Shown: positions 54,200 through 64,000 of the stretch, piece by piece
Layout: every line of letters starts with the position of its first letter
How positions within the stretch are numbered: the stretch's first letter is position 1
Assembly: GCA_036186865.1 (NCBI GenBank)
Contig: AP025042.1
Span: 30,997,727-31,061,726, forward strand
From: Eustoma russellianum
Lineage: Eukaryota > Streptophyta > Magnoliopsida > Gentianales > Gentianaceae
DNA: 64,000 bases
Direction: 5' to 3'
The notes under the pieces: generated by a model
Seen by the model: only the letters and a program-made list of their open reading frames with translations
The model's database searches: none
Told to the model about the DNA's origin: nothing
Made by a program: the position numbers and the translations under genes

Positions 54200-55584
54200 A
54201 AGCATTTGAACAGATATTCACTATATGAACAGATATCTCAGGCATTTGGAGCTGAACATCAAGAACAAGGCGAAAGTCGAGGCCTCGATGTGCAATACCT
54301 ACCTGACGGAGGAAGCCTCGACCTTCGTGTCTCATTACTTCGAGCCAGATGTCTCGTCGAGGTGTAGAGATGTTCCCCAAAATGATGACGACATTTCCAG
54401 ATCTAGTGTCCTCCCGATATTCACACATCCGATCAGATTTCACGCACAGAGAAAGGAAATGATATTGGGGGGTAGCGAGCTGAAGATTGCTCTGCGCAAC
54501 TGTCGTCAAGTCGACCGTTTCCAGAGGTATAAACGATATCCAATTTTAATTTGTAAATACCTTGCGCTACTCTATCCATTATATTACAAAGATATACAGG
54601 GTACTCATTCGTAATTTGCTTCAACTTGTTCGTTGATTTATTGCAACATCGTTCACCGGGTATATCGAGCGATGCAATAAACAATGAGTTAGATGCCAAG
54701 TTTGCTGATTGGTTCAGGTGGCATGTAAGTTTACATATTTGCTTGTTACGTGTACGTCATGTGATACGCATTTATTGCCCCGCTGATGTATACTTACTTG
54801 TCGTTTTACAGGCGAGCAATGGTCATCTGGCTGACATGAGTACGGTTACATTCTGACACCAGTAGCCGAGGGTCCATTGAACAGAGTCACGCGCCACGAT
54901 ATGTGTTTTGTCAACGGTTATAAATTCCACGCAGTCTCCCATGCCAGCCGAAAATCGTCAGAGAACAGCGGAGTGTGTGTCAAGCGGTATGACAATAGCC
55001 CGGATGAGGATGACTTCTACGGCTACCTTACTGACATCATTGAGCTCTAATATCTCGCATTGCCTATAAAGCGGGTGGTGCTATTCAAATGCGAATGGTA
55101 CGATCCAACACGGGAAGGTTATCGCGCTGGCACAAAGGTTCACGACCGATATAAGTTGGTAGACATACACCAAGGGCGACGGTACAGAAAGTACGATCCA
55201 TTCGTTTTGGCCAATCAAGCGTCCCAGGTGTACTATCTATCGTATCCAACAACGAGGATGGATGCAAGCTCAAAAGACTGGCGAGCCGTGTGCAAAGTGA
55301 AATCGAGCAAGTTTGATGTCAGTATACAGCCAGGTTCAGATGGCATTGATGCCGCATTTCAAGAAAAAAACCCGTCCGTTCTGGATACGACACATGTTGA
55401 ACTGCACAACCTCCCTCTAAATGACCCCAACAGCGGTTTCATCGAAATTCATCTCAACATACAACCGCCTGACAATATTGAAGATGTAGGCGAAGACGAA
55501 TACGAGGATGAAGAGGACGACGAGCATGTAGATGAAGATGAAAATGAAGATGCGTATGAGGATGCGGATGACAATGAAGATTGA
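54200..55584 (+). pseudogene. CACTA transposase, C-terminal part (DUF4218 end, DUF4216, acidic tail)
   Basis: After a deletion or shift at about 54165-54220 the frame resumes with YLRHLELNIKNKAKVEASMC and CNTYLTEEASTFVSHYFEP (DUF4218 end). Probable introns follow: a donor after about 54526 and an intron at 54727-54811 with GTAAGT start and TTTTACAG end. The DUF4216 region has RHDMCFVNGYKFHAVSHASR (about 54893) and, after a stop at 55048-55050, VVLFKCEWYDPTREGYRAGT, LVDIHQGRRYRKYDPFVLAN and QVYYLSYP. The tail (from about 55480) is nearly all D and E. The last stop is at 55582-55584. Confidence 0.85.
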
Positions 55585-55729
55585 CGTTAGTCAAAATTTT
55601 TTATGTACCTCTTTATTTGAAAGTGTGTATGTGTTGATGTACTTATACACATGTATATACATAATGTGTGTCTGTAAGTACTTTATATTTTGTATTATTT
55701 TTTTCAATACTGAAGGCACCAATGCGTTA

Positions 55730-55815
55730 CCGATGAAACGTGTCGTCGCCAATTTGAAATAACGACGACACATGAAAATAGCGACGAAAGTTCGTTGCTA
55801 TTACGTCGCAAAATT
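55730..55815. repeat. CACTA right-end repeats
   Basis: GTCGTCGCC, AACGACGACAC, TAGCGACGAAAG and TTGCTATTACGTCGC occur within about 80 bases after the transposase, in both orientations. No clean CACTA terminus follows. Confidence 0.65.
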
Positions 55816-55930
55816 TCGAAGATAAGCTGGAAACCCCCTTCTTCTTCCCCATTTCCCTCTCTGCGAAAAAATTCGGTCATTTTGTTCCCATATGGGGTAA
55901 GAAGAGTTTATGGGTGGGGGTTGGAGTGAT
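55816..55930. other. Junction between CACTA element and copia G
   Basis: No gene was found. It contains a CT-rich stretch (CCCTTCTTCTTCCCC) and G runs; the breakpoint between the two elements lies here. Confidence 0.35.
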
Positions 55931-56402
55931 CCCTGTTATATGGGAGCTCCTCCCTCTTCATCAGCCTACACCACAAGGTGTAGTTGGTACTGTTGAGTTT
56001 CACTTTCAGTGTTAGGTTGGCAGGCTGCGGTGGTGGTGAAGGCAGATTCATGTTCTGCTGTAAAAAAAACAGGCAAACTGTTTAGAGATATCAAACTGTG
56101 CAGGGAAGTTGGGTTTATTTTCTGTTGTTTCGTGGCTTGTTCCAACAGTTCCTGGAGTTTGTGACATATTGTTTTCAGATGTGCAGGTATTAAACAGATA
56201 GGAGCAGATATTGGCTTGGTCTGTTGGTTGGCAAGATAGGTAATCAGGGGCAATGATGATAGTAATTCTGAGCCTCACGAACTCAGAACAGAGCAAATAT
56301 GGCACTTGAGTAAGTATTTGACAATGACGAATGCTGTATTTCTGAGCCAACAGATTTCAAATGTAATTTATTTGATTGAGAGGATCTATTGTTCTGATAC
56401 TA
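55930..56402 (-). pseudogene. Copia G leader and gag start, truncated
   Basis: In minus-strand sense the 5' LTR (56403-56657) is followed by a degraded primer site TAGTATCAGAAC (56391-56402), a leader, and gag with MSQTPGTVGTSHETTENKPN and FPAQFDISKQFACFFYSRT (about 56170-56050). After a frame change comes LKVKLNSTNYTLWCRLMK (about 56010-55955), the gag core. The rest of the element is missing, cut at about 55940. The layout resembles copia F gag. Confidence 0.75.
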
Positions 56403-56657
56403 TATATCAATGAAGAGCAGAAGACTAAGAAACTCGGATGAAGATTGATAGAAATTGTGTAAATAATTTCTTGTATATTTCTCAATGATTCTTACACCAT
56501 TATGCCCACCAATTTATACACTTTCTCTATCCTTACAAGGTAACTAAATCAGTAATATCTAATCATGATCAATGATGGTTATCATGAGATCAATCACATT
56601 TACAACATAATTTTTACGTATATATTGTGATCGCTTAAATTATGAGATTTGTCAACA
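56403..56657 (-). repeat. 5' LTR of copia G
   Basis: In minus-strand sense it starts TGTTGACAAATCTCATAA and ends TCTTCATTGATATA. It is collinear with the E LTR (35738-35997), so E and G are one family in opposite orientation. Confidence 0.85.
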
Positions 56658-57152
56658 CATATGACAATCTAATATCTGTGTAATGACAGCTAAATCAGCA
56701 ATATGAAAAAAAAAATAAACAAATAAAAGGAGATGCCATGCCCAGAAAATCGTCAGATAATAAACAGCAACAGTTTTCGGACCTTATGTTTAAAATTCAA
56801 GTAGACCTTCAGTTTAAAACAGATTCCATGTTCTAGCTTCCAACCGTATAGCAACCAGACCATATATGAGAATCTAATACACATCATAATCATCGGGATG
56901 ATTGAAATATTGGTATTTACTATGAGATTATTTAATTATATTATATCTCTGTAGCATCATAAATCATGATGGAATTCCACCCCGTTATACTTGTTTGGTT
57001 ATTCATTTTTCTCCTCTACGTGACTTTGAGACATTGTTCCCGTGGCTTATCAACTTCCAAAGTCTTGTAATCTCTAAAATGAATTTGGATTGGAGTAGAC
57101 AAAAAGAGAAGAAAAAGGACCATAGAACAAAATTTTAAATTGGAGCAAATTT
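56658..57152. other. Flank between copia G and copia D
   Basis: About 500 AT-rich bases with no recognised gene or repeat; it is probably older intergenic or host DNA. It ends with GAAAC (57153-57157), the target duplication of D. Confidence 0.4.
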
Positions 57153-57157
57153 GAAAC

Positions 57158-58020
57158 TGTTTGGAAAAATACAGCAAACAAGCAAGAATATAATCAAATA
57201 AAAGCCGAGACGAGTTTCAAGATGACTCTGTCTTTAAAATAATTTAGTCTCTACCAAATGAGCAAGGTAGACAACAAGACTAACGCTTCCCAAGATATAA
57301 CGGCTTTCTTCTTGTCCTTTGCTCTAGGAGAAGAAGATTGAACTTGTTGTAGAAGTGAAAGATAAAGGAGAGCTGGAGAGAAAGAATGCAGAGAATTTCT
57401 TATATTTTGCAGGATTGTATTCTATTTGTTGAAGACACCAAGGTTTACTATATATAGACCATGGGGTGTGTTAAAAGCCACTTTAGAAACTTGTCTCAGC
57501 CTAGTTTCAACCTCCAATGACAGTTGTTTACCGTTCATAGGTGAAGAGAGATGATCCTTGGACCAAAAGCTGCAATTCAAAGTGAAGAGTTATGTCCGTT
57601 GGCACATCGATCGATCACATCGATCTATCGATATCACTTCGATCGATCGATGTGATCGATCGAAGTCGGATAGAAACTCCAACTTTCATTCTGTCTTACA
57701 GCGATCGATCACATCGATCGATTGATGTCACATAGATCGATCGATGTGATCGATCCATGTTGGACAAAATTCTTCTTGGTTTGCAACACACCACATCGAT
57801 CAACCGATGTCCCTCACATTGATCGATCAAAGTCCTCCAGAACACTCAACTTTATTCCAGCATTCACTTGATTCAATCCAGCCGAAACATGGATCGATCC
57901 AAGTGACCTATTTTCAGTTAGAAGTGTTCCAAACATCATATCAATCTCCCAAACAACCTTAAACATGTTTTATATAAGTTTGGAGCACACGGCAAAGTAC
58001 TTTAACGTACTTTTCCAACA
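57158..58020 (-). repeat. 3' LTR of copia D
   Basis: On the plus strand it runs TGTTTGGAAAAATAC to CTTTTCCAACA. It has CGATCGAT clusters at 57605-57835 and a TATA-like CTATATATAG (about 57449). It is collinear with 62447-63329. Confidence 0.9.
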
Positions 58021-58593
58021 ATCTCCCACATGATCCAAACATATATAAAATAACTTCAGACTGTTAAACAACTAACCTCGCTATTATCAATTAAAGATAA
58101 TGACACATAACGGATAGAATGACTTGTGGTCTTGAATCGCCAGTAGTACAACTTGAGTTATATAAACTAAAGTAAGATGAATTTCGTCTTGAATCTTACT
58201 CCACTATTGTTTATATGAACGACATGAAGACATATCATTATCTACTTCTTCAAGTTCGTGGTTTTGGTGCGATATCGGCCATGCACCTATCTCGGGTTTC
58301 ATAAGCTCTCTAGAGAGTTTTCCAAGCTCTCACAGGAAGCGACACCACTTCCAAGCTTATATAGGTGAAATTCATCAAGTGTACACTGCTCACACCACCA
58401 AATAATATGGCTATGAATTTTTCATTAAGAGATTCTTAAAATCTCACGCTCAAGACTTTAGAGTGGGCACTATCAACAACAACACCATAGGGAGGAGCAC
58501 TTAGATAGTGCAATATAGAATTCTTCCATAACTTGTTCTTACCGCATTGAACCCTGTTTGTAGGATCTCTACTAATAGTGGGTTGGGTTCCCG

Positions 58594-59360
58594 TCATGAA
58601 GAATTCTCTACAGATGGAATAAGTCTCATCCCTCTCGATGTTTCGTAGATTAACTTCTTGTTTAGTCCTTTAGTTAAGGGGTCTGCAAGGTTAAACTTGG
58701 TTCTTACAAACTCCAAGTTTACCACCCCTGAACTAATCAATTCACGCACAATGTTGTGCCTCAAACATATGTGCCGGCTTTTCCCATTGTATATTTTATT
58801 CCTTGTACGTGCTATCGCAACCTGAGAATCACAATAAATATATACAGAAGGCATAGGTTTAGACCACAAAAGAATATCAACAAGTAAATTCCTTAACCAT
58901 TCGGTTTTTGTACTAGCAAGTTCTAAGGCAATAAATTCAGACTTCATAGTGGACTTAGCACTACAAGTTTGCTTACATGACTTCCAACAAATAGCTCCAC
59001 CTCCCAACGTGAAAACATATCCACTAGTGGAGTTTATTTCATCATTGTCAGTCACCCAATTAGCATCACAATAGCCTTCTAAAACAGCAGGTGATCCAGT
59101 AAACATGAGTCCTAAATTCATAGTTCCTTTAAGGTATTTCAATAAACGTCTTAATGCACAGCAATGATTCTCATTTGGATTATGAGTGTATCGTGCAAGC
59201 CTATTCACATCATATGCAATGTCAGGCCTATTGCAATTCATCAAATACATTACACTACCAATTATTCTAGCATATTCACATTGTGACACACTATCAAATT
59301 TATTTTTAGTTAAAGTAACATGCGAGTCATAAGGCGTACTTACTAGTTTTACATCGTAGT
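58594..59360 (-). pseudogene. Copia D RNase H
   Basis: The ORF at 59289-58594 (231 residues) carries NCNRPDIAYDVNRLARYTHN, LEGYCDANWVTDNDEINSTS (first acid), STMKSEFIALELASTKTEWL, VYIYCDSQVAIARTRNKIYN, SRHICLRHNIVRELISSG and FNLADPLTKGLNKKLIYETS, a complete copia RNase H end by length. A stop separates it from RT (59374). It would degrade template RNA in the particle. Confidence 0.92.
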
Positions 59361-60170
59361 GATTAAAATTTCTTCACATTTTCTCCATATAATGTTCTTG
59401 AGAAAGTAAGTAACCCCCACATTTTTCTACTAACTTAAGAGCGAGTATTAATTCGGCCTTCCCCATGTCTTTCATATCAAAAATAGAGGACAAAAATGAT
59501 TTTGTATCATTAACAACATTTATGTTGGTTCCAAAGATTAACATTTTATCAACATAAAGGCAAATAATGACACCATCACAATCATTAAACTTACGATACG
59601 CACAACGGTCACTTTTGTTTACTATATAACCATTAGACACTAATGCGTTATCAAACTTCTCGTACCATTGTTTAGGTGCTTGCTTAAGACTATATAAGGA
59701 CTTCTTAAGCCTACACACTTTGTGCTCTTGACCTTTAACTATCACACCTTCCGGTTGTTTCATATAAATCTCCTCTTCTAAGTCTCCATTCAAAAACATT
59801 GTTTTCACACCCATTTGGTGAATAACAAGCTTGTGAATGGAGGCAAGTGCTACTAGGACTCGATTAGTAGTGATTCTAGCAATAAGTGAGTAAGTCTATA
59901 CCTTCTTGTTGTGTGAACCCTTTTGCGACAAGCCTAGCCTTAAACTTATCAATTGTTCCATCCGCCTTTAGTTTCTTTCTAAAGACCCACTTACAACTGA
60001 TAGGTTTACACCCTCTAGGCAAGTCCACCAATTCCCATGTATTATTACTTAATATAGACTCAAGTTCACTATCTATGGCTTCCTTCCAAAACTTGGAATC
60101 TATTGACTTGATTGCATCTCCATATGTTTTGGGATCATCTTCTAAAATAAATGTCGTTATAAAGTCACTT
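59361..60170 (-). pseudogene. Copia D reverse transcriptase
   Basis: The RT N-terminus (60170-59890) has FWKEAIDSELESILSNNTW and CKWVFRKKLKADGTIDKFKA, then a frame break at about 59890. The ORF at 59814-59374 has MGVKTMFLNGDLEEEIYMKQ, CRLKKSLYSLKQAPKQWYEK and the catalytic motif YVDK (59545-59556) in place of YVDD, which removes a metal-binding aspartate. Then come MLIFGTNINVV and FDMKDMGKAELILALKLVEK. The same region in C lost the box altogether. Confidence 0.92.
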
Positions 60171-60178
60171 CCAAATGG

Positions 60179-61090
60179 CTATCCTATTCTCTGTCTCTTA
60201 CTCCTTCTAGGTTCATCACCCTCTTGTTCAACTAGGGACTTACTTGACTCGCCTATCTCATTTTTAGAGACACAATCGGATTGTTTATTCGTAGGGAATA
60301 TATGCTCAAAGAATTCAGCATCTTTAGATTCCAATATAAAACCATTGTCTATAGCCATGAATCTATATGCTGCACTGTTTTGAGCATACCCGATGAATAT
60401 ACAATCTCTTGTTTTAGACCCGATTTTACTTTTCTGAAAATTTAGAATGCCAACTTTAGCTAGACACCCCCACACTTTCAGGTAATTTAAGTTGAGAGCA
60501 TAGCCTTTTCACAACTCATAAGGAGTTTTATCCAACTTCTTATGAGGTTATCTATTCAATATATGACAGGAAGTCAAGATTGCCTCCCCCCACAAGTTGT
60601 CCAGCAATCCTAAACTAACCAACATAACATTCATCATATTTTTTAATGTTCTATTTTTTCTTTCGGCTACTCCATTAGACTGAGGTGTGTATGGGGGTGT
60701 AACTTCATGAATAATACCATCCTCTTCACAAAACTTTTGTAAGGAGACTGTGCTATATTCACCACCTCTGTCAGTTCTAAGCCTTTTGATCTTTAAGTCT
60801 AGTTGATTCTCAACCTCATTCTTATAACTTATAAACTTAGACTCAGTCTCATCTTTGTGACTTAATAAATATACTTTCGCATATCTAGAGTAATCGTCGA
60901 TAAAAGTAACATAATACCTTTTACCACCTTTACTCATGTGATTCTTAAAATCACCTAAGTCTCTATGAATCAAACCAAGTTTTTGTGAAACTCTATCAAC
61001 TTTCTTTAATGTTTTCTAATGATGTTTTGCTTCAACACAATGTTCACATTTGTTCAAGTTATCATCATCACAAGAAATCACATTCATGTT
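60179..61090 (-). pseudogene. Copia D integrase
   Basis: The zinc-finger half (about 61075-61010) reads CEHCVEAKHH. The ORF at 60973-60548 has LIHRDLGDFKNHMSKG (first catalytic D), FIDDYSRYAKVYLLSHKD, IKRLRTDRGGEYSTVS (second D) and YTPQSNGVAERKNRTLKNMM (E). A stop at 60545-60547 is followed by the ORF at 60475-60179 with WGCLAKVGILNFQKS and the linker up to RT. All three catalytic residues are kept. It would insert DNA copies into chromosomes. Confidence 0.92.
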
Positions 61091-61560
61091 TTAGAGTTTC
61101 TTTATCGCTCCTATATTTGCATGTCCTAGTCTAGCATGCCATATGTCAAGAGACTCAGAGAAATAAACAGAACTAGATGTATCGTTATTATTGCAACAAG
61201 TAGCATCAAGAACAAGTAGCCCCCCATTACAACATCCCTTACCAATAAACTCCCCATTTCTAGACAAAACAAGCTTATCAGACTCTAGAACAAGTTTAAT
61301 GTTAGCCTTGTTCAGCAGCACTCCAGAGATCAATTTCCTACGCATGGCAGGAACGTGCAACACATTGCTTAATTCCAGTTTCTTTTCTTAAGTCAACTTG
61401 AGAAGAACTTTACCCTTTCCGAGGACTTAGGTACATATGCATCTCCCAAGAACACTTGCTTATCACTGCCTATTTCCTTGTATTCAGAAAATAGATCTTT
61501 ACTGGTAGCAATATGCCCTGTAGCACCCATGTCTACCACTCATTCCGTAGTTCCACCAAT
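61091..61560 (-). pseudogene. Copia D protease and pre-integrase region
   Basis: In the frame after a TGA at about 61544-61546 the active site reads VVDMGATGHIATSKDL, so DTG has become DMG. After a further stop (about 61392-61390) the ORF at 61363-61091 covers MLHVPAMRRKLISGVLLNKA, KLVLSRNGEFIGKG and DIWHARLGHANIGAIKKL. Compared with C, C keeps the protease DTG but D does not. Confidence 0.88.
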
Positions 61561-62429
61561 AAGGTTTACCTCTGTTAAGACAACCGCTGCGATGATTCCG
61601 TCTGTTGCTCCTTCGGCTTCTATCAGGTTCGCCTGGTTTCTTGGCTGACCCTTCTGTTTCCTGCAGTTGACTGCTCGGTGTCCTGATTTCCCGCACACCC
61701 AGCACACTCCCTTCATCTTGTTCTGGCCCTGCACAGCAAATATCTTACATTTACCTCCACTGATGTAGCCACCGCCGCCACTGTTGTGGAACTTAGGCTT
61801 CTTCGCATCATGCTCCACAACGTTGGCTTTGATGCCCTCCTCCCGGTGAGACTCGTCTTTCATCCGGTTGTTCTCTTTGATGCGTATATGTTTTATTACG
61901 ACATCTAGAGACAACTTTGTGTCGTTGTGTTTTCTCTTCTTCTTGTATTTGGTCCAAGAAGGTGGAAGTTTCTCCAATAGCGCCGCCGCCTGGAACATCT
62001 CATCGATCTTGATTCCTTCATATTCCAGATTATCCACCAGTTGTTGGAATTGATGGATTTGATCATTGATTGGAGAATGATCAACCATCTGGAGCTTCAA
62101 GAATTCACTCACCACATACTTGCGTTTGCCAACGTCTTCAGCACCATATTTTTTTCCAGTGCTGACCAAATCTCTTTTGCATACGTGAATTTGACATGAA
62201 TGTCAAACAGAGAATTGGTCAGGAAATGTAGTATGTGTTCTCTGCAAGTAGCGTTGTCTGCATCATATTTGCATGCTTCAGTTACATCACTAGGCTTATC
62301 CATCTTGAGTACATATGAAACTGATAGCATTTCGAGGAAGAACAGCACTTTAGCCGCCCACCTCTTGTAGAACTTGCCATCAAATGGCTCTAACTTAGAC
62401 ATATCCAGTAAAGCTTGCTTGGATGCCAT
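61540..62429 (-). pseudogene. Copia D gag
   Basis: The ATG at 62427-62429 starts MASKQALLDMSKLEPFDGKF, 17 bases after the 5' LTR. A one-base change in an A run (about 62148-62155) shifts frame after EIWSALEK; the next frame continues as KYGAEDVGKRKYVVSEFLKL, DQIHQFQQLVDNLEYEGIKI and LLEKLPPSWTKYKKKRKH, a zinc knuckle CWVCGKSGHRAVNC (intact CCHC, about 61700), and ends NLIGGTTE at the stop. It is close to a full gag of about 300 residues. It would bind element RNA and build the particle. Confidence 0.93.
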
Positions 62430-62446
62430 CTAAATTGCTTTAAGAT

Positions 62447-63329
62447 TGTTTGGAAAAATACAGCAAACAAGCAAGAATATAATCAAGTAAAAGCCGAGAT
62501 GAGTCTCAAGATGACTTTATCCTTAAAGTAATTTAGTCTCTACCAAATGAGCAAGGTAGACAACAAGACTAATGCTTCCCAAGATATAGCGGCTTTCTTC
62601 TTGTCTTTTGTTATAGGAGAAGAAGATTGAACTTGTTGTAGATGTGAAAGATAAAGGAGAGTTGGAGAGAAAGAATGTTGAGAATTTCTTAGATTTTACA
62701 AGATTGTATTCTATTTGTTGAAGATACCAAGGTCTACTATATATAGACCTTAGGGTGTGTCAAAAGCCACTTTTGAAACTTGTCTCAGCCTGGTTTCAAC
62801 CTCCAATGGCAGTTGTTTACCGTTCATAGGTGAAGGGAGATGATCCTTGGACCAAAATCTACAATTCAAAGTGAAGAGTTCTGTCCGTTGGCACATCGAT
62901 CGATCACATTGATTGATCGATGTCACTTTGATCGATCGATGTGATCGTTCGAAGTCAGACAGAAACTCCAACTTTCATTCTGTCTTACATCGATCGATCA
63001 CATCGATCGATCGATGTCACATAGATCGATCGATGTGATCGATCCATGTTGGACAAAATTCTTCTTGGTTTGCAACACACCACATCGATCAATCGATGTG
63101 TATATCGATCAATCGATGTCCCTCACATTGATCGATCGAAGTCCTCCAGAACACTCAACTTTATTCCAACATTCACTTGATTCAATCCAGCCGAAACATG
63201 GATCGATACAAGTGACCTATTTTCAGTTAGAAGTGTTCCAAACATCATATGAATCTCCCAAACAACCTTAAACATGTTCTACATAAGTTTGGAGCACACG
63301 TCAAAGTACTTTAACGTACTTTTCCAACC
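62447..63329 (-). repeat. 5' LTR of copia D
   Basis: On the plus strand it runs TGTTTGGAAAAATAC to CTTTTCCAACC (terminal A changed). It carries about 20 extra bases relative to the 3' LTR, within a CGATCAATCGATG repeat near 63090-63115. A TATA-like CTATATATAG lies at about 62734. Confidence 0.9.
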
Positions 63330-63334
63330 GAAAC

Positions 63335-63728
63335 CTCTTCAATTTCGTTATGGTCATATTTTTTTTTTACACCATGCAGTTCTTCAACTATTAGTCAATG
63401 TTTTACACCTGCCGAACACCACGATAATTCACATTTATCAATAACCCGTTTGTCCGGCCAGCCACGGCGCCTTCTTTGTCATTTTCTTCAGTTTAGTCTG
63501 TGGATATTTGCCATTTGTGTTTAGTGTCTAATTCTGAAAGAACTTCAGCTCTTAATAAGTTCAAACACCTAGTTTCAAAATCATAAACATGTGGCCTCCT
63601 TCAAAAAAAAAAAAAAAATAGCAAACAGGTGGCTTTTGTCTTCTTTCAATGTTTAGCAATATATTCTATCTACTTGTGTCCAATGTCTAGTATTAGTCTA
63701 CTAGTAATTGACAGTTCACATGTCTTCA
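63335..63728. other. Right flank, no gene seen
   Basis: AT-rich sequence with two homopolymer runs (T at 63360-63368, A at 63606-63621). No coding region or recognised repeat. Confidence 0.4.
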
Positions 63729-64000
63729 TCATATATGGCTTATGATGTGAATACTGAAATGCAAGAACTCAGCTCCACCGAAAACAGACAAAAGAATAAG
63801 ACAGGTGACTAACTTCAATAAAGAAACAGCCACAATGACCAAATGAATCTCAAAGAGAACGTATGCAATGGTGCCGGCTGCCAACCAAATAACCATTCCC
63901 TTTTGATTAGTGCAATCTTCAATGCAAGTGCCAATTGGTAACATATGGAAAGGTAGCCGATTCCCATAATATTGTCCCACATCAGACAATTTGAGATAAA
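63729..64000 (-). CDS. Possible host exon; weak resemblance to ribosomal protein uL2 (organelle type)
   Basis: The minus strand is open from the window edge through 63729. The translated stretch YYGNRLPFHMLPIGTCIEDC then MVIWLAAGTIAYVLFE is reminiscent of the uL2 core pattern (GN.LP...IPIGT, then RAAGT.AKVLKE), but the glycine-rich part between is altered. The following residues (IHLVIVAVSLLKLVTCLILL) are strongly hydrophobic and may be intron translated by chance. The resemblance is by eye and weak. It could be an exon continuing beyond the window, a pseudogene, or an accidental ORF. Confidence 0.3.
   Translation of the reverse strand, partial: YLKLSDVGQYYGNRLPFHMLPIGTCIEDCTNQKGMVIWLAAGTIAYVLFEIHLVIVAVSLLKLVTCLILLSVFGGAEFLHFSIHIISHI

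Larger units (their letters stand above)
50285..55815 (+). mobile_element. CACTA (En/Spm) DNA transposon, degenerate
   Basis: It is defined by a TNPD-type transposase gene (51963-55584) and by dense short repeats (AGCGACG in the left part, CGTCGCTA nearer the transposase, and again at 55740-55805) typical of CACTA subterminal regions. A CACTACAGAATAGCGACG sequence at 50498 looks like a CACTA terminus, but repeats extend outside it. No matching inverted terminus or 3-bp duplication was found at the right, so the borders are approximate. Confidence 0.85.
57158..63329 (-). mobile_element. Copia element D, full length (6.17 kb), same family as C
   Basis: The LTRs are 57158-58020 and 62447-63329, flanked by perfect GAAAC duplications (57153-57157 and 63330-63334). 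Order on the minus strand: gag, protease, integrase, RT, RNase H. The polypurine tract in minus sense is ATGTGGGAGAT before the 3' LTR. The lesions are few (a frameshift in gag, single stops, changed catalytic motifs), so D is the best-preserved element here. The right LTR terminus is CC instead of CA. Confidence 0.93.

Noticed and set aside
55476..55584. Acidic repeat as a separate low-complexity gene
   Set aside because: It is the D/E-rich tail of the CACTA transposase frame following DUF4216.

Overview
This is a plant nuclear window, probably from a dicot with a large, repeat-rich genome. It is packed with plant-type retrotransposons (Ty1/copia of several lineages, Ty3/gypsy, RTE and L1 LINEs, a tRNA-derived SINE, a TRIM-like short LTR) and plant DNA transposons (a CACTA transposase with Transposase_21, DUF4218 and DUF4216 regions, a hAT non-autonomous element and a foldback MITE family). 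Base composition is AT-rich. I saw no bacterial operon, phage, CRISPR, rRNA or tRNA gene. The species cannot be told from the sequence. Nearly every coding region is a broken transposon gene. The only candidate host exon is at the right edge (63729-64000).

Layout, left to right. 1-4230: the 3' end of a plus-strand Sirevirus-like copia element (RT/RNase H, multiple polypurine tracts, LTR), with an RTE LINE fragment in its LTR and an inverted LTR piece behind it. 4259-6320: a gypsy LTR fragment and a second RTE LINE fragment. 6330-29933: a deep nest. A degenerate Athila-type gypsy pol is split by copia element C (6895-29862). C is split inside its RT by a 16.9-kb insertion (10278-27158) with a perfect AATGG target duplication. 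That insertion has short 160-bp LTRs, a miniature TRIM-like core and two minus-strand Sirevirus copies (A and B) joined at the primer binding site. B is itself split by a 2.47-kb gypsy solo LTR with GACTA duplications. 29937-31110: a tandem repeat hit by a 5'-truncated L1 with a 17-bp target duplication. 31245-35997: copia E (5' truncated). 35998-38133: apparently single-copy or host sequence with a diverged local duplication, holding a hAT element, a SINE and a MITE. 38134-43349: copia F with AAAAT duplications. 43354-44273: host-like sequence with a SINE split by a second MITE. 44274-49723: minus-strand copia H. 49925-50107: a third MITE. About 50285-55815: CACTA element. 55930-56657: a minus-strand copia 5' end (G). 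57158-63329: minus-strand copia D, full length, with GAAAC duplications. 63330-64000: right flank with a possible host exon.

Functionally, the copia elements carry the standard gag, protease, integrase, reverse transcriptase, RNase H order, but all are disabled by stops, frameshifts or catalytic changes (for example YVDV in A and B, YVDK in D, a lost YVDD box in C). The window is best read as a record of successive insertions. Target-site duplications, and pol reading frames that continue across insertion points, give the order: gypsy pol, then copia C, then the TRIM-like element, then Sireviruses A/B, then the gypsy solo LTR (last inside B). All identifications come from reading translated motifs and repeats by eye; no database search was run.
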